Positions 20,086 to 26,152 of a stretch of DNA of 26,152 nucleotides are shown here, piece by piece. The position numbers and the translations under genes were made by a program. Origin of the DNA: Cerioporus squamosus (Eukaryota; Basidiomycota; Agaricomycetes; Polyporales; Polyporaceae); contig JABYQS010000380.1 of NCBI GenBank assembly GCA_022592435.1, positions 1 to 26,152 of the forward strand, given 5' to 3'. Numbering within the stretch: the first letter of the stretch is position 1; every line of letters begins with the position of its first letter. Below the pieces are notes generated by a model that made no database searches, had not been told where the DNA came from, and was given only the letters and a program-made list of their open reading frames with translations.

Positions 20086-21118
20086 GCAGGTAAAGCTTCA
20101 AGTCCGACCCTTCACGCGTACTAGATGTCGCATCGCGACCAGGTACGGGCGTCATTGACAACTCAAGGCGCTCCGTTGTTTGTCGCAGTGACGAGCTTTC
20201 TGCCTTTCCTCCTCTCCCTCCTCCTCACTTGGTCTACCTGCTGCCCAGCCCTGAGGCCTGAAACTGCGCGGTTAGGGTCGTATGTATATACTACGGAAAT
20301 TTCTGGGTACTAGCGGGCGCCGCGCTGGCCGTTCTGGCAGTCTCGGACCACGCTGGCATTGACAGACAGTAAGTACTCGCATATCTTCTGAAGTGATGAT
20401 GGGTTAGAACTTACTTCTTGATCCAATGGTCCAGGGTCAGGCTCGAATACCTCAAGCTATATAAAGGACTCACCCAGAGCTCTTAGGCAAACGGAGACTG
20501 ATCCGGAGAACCTATACGAGAGATTCTGCAACTCGAGTCGCGCCGAGTACATGTGTACAAGGGGCCCGCGAGCTCAAGCAGGTCAGGTACGTCCTTCCGA
20601 TCTCCGACGGTCTACGAATTTGAGGTCGTCCCCTGCGTCTGCCGGTTTTGGTTAAGACTTCATGGATGTCGGGCGCGGGGAGCCAGATCGTGATGGCCTT
20701 TGTCCATGATGGGGCCGTCAAACGGCATACAAGGCTAAACCGCGACCCCAGATCTTTCGTGTTTGCCGTGAACAACCGTCGCAGCGTCAGTCTGGACGAG
20801 GGCTCTGGAGTCTCGTAGCGACGTGGGTGAGACTGTCGAGGCCTCGAGGCTCGAAGGGCTTCGAGGGCAAATCGCATCATTCGCGTAACTAACCAGACAC
20901 TGCGCGGTGGCTCTCAGGATCTGGCCTACCGATGAGATCTGGACGATAGAGATAGCTGAGGTAGCTCCATACACGAGGCTACAGTACCCGAAGGTGTCTT
21001 GTCTTGTTGTCTCGGTCTTGTTGTGCCACCCGCTAGTAGGGTGCCTGCCACTCCTGGCTAGATTACTTTGGCATGGGTCGGACGTCGACGAGTATGACGT
21101 GGGCGCGTTTGCTCTCAG
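20086..21118. other. Gene-poor gap with possible gene fragments
   Basis: No complete gene is visible. On minus, a piece reading KICEYLLSVN...RDCQNGQRGAR ends in TAG at 20310-20312. It is preceded by a clean 30 nt GTAAGT...CTTCAG spacer, which is short for an intron. Further upstream on minus (about 20900-21000), ATSAISIVQISS resembles the start of fungal NLR-like or signalling proteins, but nothing continues it. The frame at 20512-20880 (-) is open but basic and without any family signature. A TATATAAAG at 20458 is present. These look like debris. Confidence 0.4.
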
Positions 21119-21232
21119 GATATAAGAGAGACCGTGGACTACACACTTTTTTGCGCAATCCCCAACCGGTGACTAGTAAGACCAACAGCCTCTCTGCTAA
21201 TGCTACATTCTGCTCATCATCGTACTTTGCAG
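21119..21232 (+). promoter_or_regulatory. TATA box and 5' UTR intron of the family B gene at 21372
   Basis: GATATAAGAGAG at 21119 is a likely TATA box. A 57 nt intron follows, from GTAAGA (21176) to TTTGCAG (21232), with a branch-like CTAAT. No ATG occurs from the TATA box to 21372, so that ATG is the first in the predicted mature mRNA. The layout matches that of the 16117 gene. Confidence 0.5.
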
Positions 21233-21371
21233 AATCCTCCTAGTGCTTATACCATCGACTATTGCAACTAGGCTCTCCGCATCGTACCAGACAGAGTTGG
21301 TCAGTTGCTCTCTACACGGACGCACCTTCCAGCAAGTTTACTCACTGCTATCGCGGTTGCCGCCGGCAGGC

Positions 21372-23039
21372 ATGCACAGCTGCGATCAGTCCCGCGGACT
21401 CCTCCCAGGCACCGTCCTTCTCGCGGAAGCCAGTGCCGCAGGTCACTCCGCATCCCTTAATCCTCCCCTGCTACCATGCAACGACATACATCGACTTGCC
21501 AAGAGCGCTGCTGCACGTCGCGCGACCGTCGCCTCTCGCGAAGCCCCCGTCGACATCACATCCTTCCCCATCGAGCTCTTAAGCGAGCTATTCTCATACC
21601 TTGCTTGGACGCGACCACTTGAGACTGATCTTGTCGTCGCGACACATGTATGTCGCCTTTGGCGCATCGCAGCCCTTGGAAACCCTCTCCTATGGGCCCA
21701 CGTATCAGCGACGAGCCTATCGAAAGCTCGCGCTTTCTTTGAGCGGTCAAAGTTCGCGCCGCTGAACGTGCACATCAGCAGCCCAGACGATGTCGAGGCT
21801 ATGCTGAATCTACTCCGATCCAATAGCGCCCGTGTGCGCTCTCTACATGTCGAGACCTCCGATCTTCCGACGACAGCGCAATGTCTCCTCCATCTTTCGC
21901 AGATGCATGTCCCGATTTTGGAATCATTGCGTCTCGACGGGCCACAGCAGCTGTCAGATCCTAGCACGATGCGCATCCTTCACACACTCCAGTCTCGCTG
22001 CGGGCAGGAACATTGGTCCTCCTGTACGCCACTTCTGCGACATCTGCACATCCGCTCGCTGGGCATTCCCTGGGAGGCACCTCTGTACCAGAATCTGTCG
22101 GTCCTCGACCTCCGCGCTCCGGGGATGCCTCCTCCCTCCATCAATCGCCTTCTCGACATACTACGACAGTGCCCGGATTTGGAGTCATTCGCTCTGCAAA
22201 CGCCAATGCTTAGCGAGTCATCTGTCCTAGCGACGGACGGGGAGGGGATGGTCTACCTTCCTCTACTCCGCACGTTTCACCTGGTCGGCCCGCCTCCCGC
22301 CCGGATCATCGAGATCCTGGAGCACCTCACACTTCCGCCGACAACGCGTTACTCGCTTTCTACTGTTGACATACCTATCCTCCCTTCGCAATACTCGGTC
22401 CTCCCGGATGATCGCAGTCGCCTCCCGGGGTTGTCGTCTTTCCGTGCTATCGATTTCAAGCAAGTCAGCCCCAGAAACATACTACTGCGCTGTTCTCACA
22501 CTACCCCAGACGACCCCGTCCTTACCCTCGCTGTAAGCGTGACCGACATCCCCGCAGGCCTCGTGTATCTCTCTCGTGCGGTCGACGTGACTGCTGCTCA
22601 CTCGCTCAGTATCTCACTCCAAGAAGGCACCGAGATTACATTCACCGACTGGTCCGATGCGTTGTGCGATTTCACCAGTCTCAGCACTCTGCGTCTCGTC
22701 GGTGCGTCGAACAACACCGTTCGTAGTGCGCTCGGGGCGCTCTGGCAACCACTCGTTACCAATCCAACTTCACCGAATTCTCCGCCACGATCCCCAGCTG
22801 GCTCGCCCGTGCGGTCGCTGTGCGAGAAGCTGTCGGAGCTGATGGTGACGGAGGTCGAGACCCCATGTCGTGTCTCGACGGATCTCCTGTGGCTCTGCGA
22901 CGAGCGCAAGCGGTTGGGGTGTGATATTCGATGCGTCCAGACGGATGCTGATTTCCTTTCGGACTCTTGTGTCAACGGACTACGGACTCGGGGAGTCGAG
23001 CTCAGGTTGTACGATAAATCTCAGGTCGCTCCAGAATGA
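21372..23039 (+). CDS. Family B F-box protein, intact copy
   Basis: A single-exon frame of 555 residues from the first available ATG. The F-box is at about 61-111 (ITSFPIELLSELFSYL through THVCRLWRIAALGNPLLW). Leucine-rich repeats-like blocks follow in the same order as in the 16117 gene: ILESLRLDGPQQL, LLRHLHIRSLGIPWE, LLDILRQCPDLESFAL, HLTLPPTTRYSL, STLRLVGASNNTV. A short Pro/Ser insert (TSPNSPPRSPAGSP) precedes the C-terminal segment. The frame is undamaged to TGA, unlike the two other family B copies in this window. Its likely role is substrate recognition in an SCF ubiquitin ligase. The target cannot be read from sequence. The N-terminal 60 residues have no homology to the other copy and may be fast evolving. 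Confidence 0.85.
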   Translation: MHSCDQSRGLLPGTVLLAEASAAGHSASLNPPLLPCNDIHRLAKSAAARRATVASREAPVDITSFPIELLSELFSYLAWTRPLETDLVVATHVCRLWRIAALGNPLLWAHVSATSLSKARAFFERSKFAPLNVHISSPDDVEAMLNLLRSNSARVRSLHVETSDLPTTAQCLLHLSQMHVPILESLRLDGPQQLSDPSTMRILHTLQSRCGQEHWSSCTPLLRHLHIRSLGIPWEAPLYQNLSVLDLRAPGMPPPSINRLLDILRQCPDLESFALQTPMLSESSVLATDGEGMVYLPLLRTFHLVGPPPARIIEILEHLTLPPTTRYSLSTVDIPILPSQYSVLPDDRSRLPGLSSFRAIDFKQVSPRNILLRCSHTTPDDPVLTLAVSVTDIPAGLVYLSRAVDVTAAHSLSISLQEGTEITFTDWSDALCDFTSLSTLRLVGASNNTVRSALGALWQPLVTNPTSPNSPPRSPAGSPVRSLCEKLSELMVTEVETPCRVSTDLLWLCDERKRLGCDIRCVQTDADFLSDSCVNGLRTRGVELRLYDKSQVAPE

Positions 23040-23574
23040 TTCATGATTCTTGCAGATTCCTGGCATTGACAAGCATTGTATGTCACAGCCCGTGCCTGAT
23101 CTTCGTCGTCTGGTAGCTTGTATCCTGACTGAACCGCGCACGGTGCCGCTTTAGTGGACTGTCGTACTTATGTGATCGCAACTTGCCATTCGGACAATAT
23201 TGTTGCGGTGGTACTAAGCGATGCGTCCTTGATGAATTCTGAAGGTGACGACGTGGGTACGAAGCTTCGGTCCTGGTCGACTTGATGCTCCGTACGCTGT
23301 TACACACCGGTGATCCGGTGGCTTTGAAAATAGGACGTAACCGGTGTAATACTTGCGCGTCCTACTTGAGGTACCAACCCATCGGCGGCAGGCAGGGAGA
23401 CCACTTGCTAGATTGCTGCGTAGTCTGTCGTCTCCGACTCAAGATCGCATTGACGATACCATAACCCGAACATACTTACGGCGCGTGCAGGAGTCCTTCA
23501 TCACGGACTTCCGTCATCGTTGTCGTAAGTAACCCCATCGATAGCCCGAAGCGCCACTGACGTGCCCAATACCC
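23040..23574. other. Gap with a possible upstream exon
   Basis: This is the 3' region of the F-box gene and the 5' region of the next gene. At about 23491-23524 a candidate exon is flanked by GTGCAG and TGTC|GTAAGT. It could be a 5' UTR exon of the 23575 gene. Otherwise I see only short, unsupported open frames. Confidence 0.4.
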
Positions 23575-24201
23575 ATGCCCATGGCCATCCCCAAAGTTAA
23601 GCTCCTCAACGTTCCACCCCTGACCATCACCATCATGTCAGCCCATCAAGAGGCAACAAGAGGTACGGCAGCTCGCAGACCCAGAGTATGTGGAAACAAG
23701 TTACAACCACACTGAAATCTTGACAGTATACTACATGTGCGGTCTAGATGAGGCGGCAGCCGAGCAGGCTGCACGCGAACTAGGCCTGCCGCCATCATAC
23801 CTGAACGAGGAGACCGCTTTCGACAACCCCTCATGGGGGCTGTATCGCTACTGGCTGAGGGATGGCAAGACAATCCGCAGCGCGAAGACGAGTCAGTGCC
23901 ATTCCGGGATCCAGATGCCCTCTTTCCCAGCTGACACAGGTATAACCGTCGTATTGTAGGCGCAGATCTTCACGAGGCGCTGCGAGAGCTAGGTTTCCGC
24001 AAGGAGGTTCTCCCGCTCGCGGACGACTTCAGCGAGGCGGCACTATCTCATCTGGACGTTCAGAGCTGGGCAAGGCGCCTTGCATATAAGGTCTATCATG
24101 AGGCAGCGCAGTGAGTTTATGTTCCGGGACCATATTACGAAAGAGGAGGCTTACTAGTAATCTGCGGCAGGATCCCACCGATGCCTCAGGCCCGCTTTTG
24201 A
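23575..24201 (+). CDS. Unrecognised small spliced protein (about 150 aa)
   Basis: Exons 23575-23595, 23642-23891, 23960-24110 and 24171-24201 join in phase to 150 residues. The middle is clearly coding: SYNHTEILTVYYMCGLDE, then an alanine-rich helix AAAEQAARELGLPPSYL, then TAFDNPSWGLYRYWLRDG. After the next splice come LHEALRELGFRKEVLP and HLDVQSWARRLAYKVYHEAA. It looks soluble, helical and acidic, with no signal peptide or membrane segment. I do not recognise a family. The first exon (MPMAIPK, 21 nt, donor GTTAAG) is the weakest part; an upstream exon may replace it. If the last GTGAGT (24111) is not spliced, the frame stops at 24112-24114 after HEAAQ. It converges on the GNAT gene 85 bp away. 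Confidence 0.55.
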
Positions 24202-24286
24202 AGTCATCGATTCTGTCAGATGCTTGTTTCACATCTTGAGAACGATCTCGTTGTCACTTAGCTAATCGCGTCCAGGAACTACTATG

Positions 24287-25351
24287 TTAAGACTTCTGCG
24301 GAGGTAGGAAGAACACGTATAAGGGCCAAGTGTGCCAAGGAGACACCATCTCGCGCATTCCTCGCGACTCGAAACCGAGTCCTTCGTAAACGGCAACCTA
24401 CAAGCACGCGCTCAGTAGGTGGCTCGACGAAGCAACAACGAGCGACACGTACATTGCGGGCCCTTGTGGTCGAACACGCAATGTTTAGCCCCAGCGTAGA
24501 TGTCTAGTCAATGCGGGGAATTGCTTGAGCTATTGAACCTGGTATGTAAGTGATTCTGTATATTGCTCACCTTCTGGCGCACCGGCTCAAGCAGCGCACG
24601 GGCGATGCCTCGCCTCTGTCGGTCTGCGCGCACCATTGCTGCACGAAGCCACCAGACGTCCGTGAAGTCCTTGGTTAGGCTTCAGTGAAGGACTATCCAG
24701 CAGCTATGGAACTCGGGTAGGCATCTTACCAAAGGAGCGAGAGATTGGGTAACGAATGTTGGAAACTCGTGGTAGTACTACGAGAGGTCAGTAAGAGCTG
24801 GACTATCGCAGCGCATGACATACCGTGCTCTTGTAATACTCCAGGCCCTCCGGGGAGAGAGCGTCCAACAGCGGCTGCTGCATCTTCAAGCGCTCTTCCT
24901 TCCTGCACCAAGCAACACTCGTCAGCTAAGACCCACAACGTTGCACGACTTGCTGCTCGTACTCACGAGATTTTGGCAGTCGCGCCGGAGGCGTCCACAT
25001 CATGAACCCCACTAGCTCATCGCCCTCTGTGGCAGTCCATAGCTCTCCGATGATCGCTCCGTCTTCGACCCACGTCCCCACCAGGACAGGGATCAAGGAC
25101 GGGTCATTGCCGACCAGAGCCAACAATCCGGGATCTATCCAAGGCGTCGTGAGCTCTGAGCACAACGCACCGAGGAGGCATCTAGGGTATGCAGGATTGC
25201 ACGGACCGTCGGCACTAAGGTCGCTCAGCAGTTTCTTGACGTCTGCCTTGACTTTGTCTACCGGCAGTCAGCACATCAAATGCCAGTACTTTAGCCACAG
25301 CGTACCTGAAGGCGCTGGGACATGCTGGATGATGACGTTCGTCGTGGCCAT
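24287..25351 (-). CDS. GNAT family N-acetyltransferase
   Basis: Seven exons: 25306-25351, 24967-25257, 24824-24898, 24730-24777, 24571-24669, 24453-24503, 24287-24397, giving about 240 residues. The N-terminus MATTNVIIQHVPAPS leads to a helix, then GELWTATEGDELVGFMMW, SPEGLEYYKSTYYHEF and WWLRAAMVRADRQRRGIARALL. The acetyl-CoA signature R-Q-R-R-G-I-A and the final beta-strands (NVAVYEGLGFESRGM, WPLYVFFLPP) are typical of small fungal GNAT enzymes. The substrate is unknown. All splice phases agree except exon 2 to exon 3. The strong donor CTC|GTGAGT (phase 1) cannot reach the coding frame of exon 3, which starts in phase 0 at 24898. A weak donor further on or an indel would solve it. CTATATGAG about 80 bp upstream of the ATG may be the TATA box. 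Confidence 0.83.
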
Positions 25352-26152
25352 TGGGAGCTATTGGAGACCGGGAACAGGGTTCGCGCCAGTGATCCGCGGG
25401 GAGCACCAGTATCGATGCTGCTGCTCATATAGCCCACGTCGGTGATCCATGTAGTATGCACAGTCCATCGATTTGACTCGGCTCGCGACGGGCTCGGTGA
25501 GCACAACATTTGCGATTACTGATCATCCGCGCTCCGGGTCGAGTGCTCTGCCGCAGAGTCTCATGACGAGATTGCCAATAGTCGTCCAGCAAGCGCGGTG
25601 CACCACGCAAACTCATGGGGCGACCGGGGTGCTAATGGCAAGTTGAAGGCACTCGGTACGTCGCCAGCTTGGATGCTTGACCATCAACATGTCATAGTGT
25701 ACCAGGAGAGGCCGTTCCAATGCCGTAGTGGATCTGCAGGGTGGCCCTAAAACCGGGAGGAGCATGATGAGAGATATCTTGACCACCGTTTCGTTGCGCA
25801 CCTTAGCCGCACTCTTACTTCAGTCGTCTCAGTATGCACAAGCACTCGCAAGAAGTGGTGCCATACCGTAGTCGCCCTCAGCAAACATCTACCGGACGAT
25901 GACTTCGCGCTCCGAGTCGTATACATTGATGATATTCTTCTGTCCTACTTCACTTGCTATCGCATACTTATAGATCCGCTCACGATCACCAGTCACATCA
26001 GGACCAGAGGGCCTGGAAGGTGGTGCCTTGGTACCTAGACGCACGCAGATGAGAGTTACGCTCCTTCAGCTGAAGAATGCAATGTGCATACCCTATATGA
26101 GACCGGCCAGGATCGATGAACGTGCTGTGCTCAAGTTAGTACCACGACCTCG
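25352..26152. other. Right-end region without a visible gene
   Basis: Apart from the GNAT promoter I see only short frames. The most suggestive is a 62-codon minus frame at 25613-25801 containing a hydrophobic run (ISLIMLLPVLG). It has no splice partners or family signature. I see no repeat or RNA gene. Confidence 0.4.

Noticed and set aside
20430..20460. tRNA-like GGCTCGAATACC
   Set aside because: It recalls a T-loop but no acceptor stem or anticodon arm can be folded around it.
20512..20880. A 122-codon minus frame in the gap right of the family A gene
   Set aside because: It is open and starts with ATG but is very basic, with no recognisable motif and no spliced partner; kept only as part of the gap description.
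1..26152. Bacterial operon, CRISPR or phage-type system
   Set aside because: Spliced eukaryotic genes fill the window; there are no regularly spaced repeats, Shine-Dalgarno-led gene runs or phage genes.

Overview
The window reads as nuclear DNA of a filamentous basidiomycete, most likely an Agaricomycete and perhaps a polypore; the order is inference. Genes are split by many 46-97 nt GT..AG introns, GC is moderately high, and the protein set fits: F-box multigene families, a DUF6593 protein, single-copy nuclear genes and a mitochondrial protein. I rebuilt gene models by joining exons whose splice phases agree and whose joined protein matches a known family. Exon coordinates are given in the evidence.

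Layout. The core block (3241-15578) holds five ordinary genes: a DUF6593 protein (-), histone acetyltransferase HAT1 (-), 9-1-1 clamp subunit RAD1 (+), the pyruvate dehydrogenase E3-binding protein PDX1 (-) and the sterol sensor SCAP (+). HAT1/RAD1 and PDX1/SCAP are divergent pairs with 366 and 439 bp shared promoters. RAD1 intron 2 is 1,432 nt, while nearly every other intron here is 46-100 nt.

The core block is flanked by copies of one two-gene F-box module in inverted orientation. On the right are an F-box family B gene (+, 16117) and a family A gene (-, 18176-19873), converging. On the left is the mirror image: a family A copy (+, 753-2405) broken by a frameshift in its F-box, converging on a decayed family B relic (-, 2470-3120). 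The B gene on the right also has a frameshifted C-terminus. A third, intact family B gene lies further right (21372-23039). The history suggested is inverted segmental duplication followed by birth-and-death decay.

Right end. An unrecognised spliced gene of about 150 residues (+, 23575-24201) converges on a seven-exon GNAT acetyltransferase gene (-, 24287-25351), and the last 800 bp show no gene. At the left edge, an open frame with coding character runs out of the window on the minus strand.

I see no bacterial-type operon, CRISPR array, rRNA, tRNA or intact transposon. The features most unlike a textbook locus are the inverted F-box duplication around essential genes, the oversized RAD1 intron and the unrecognised small protein.
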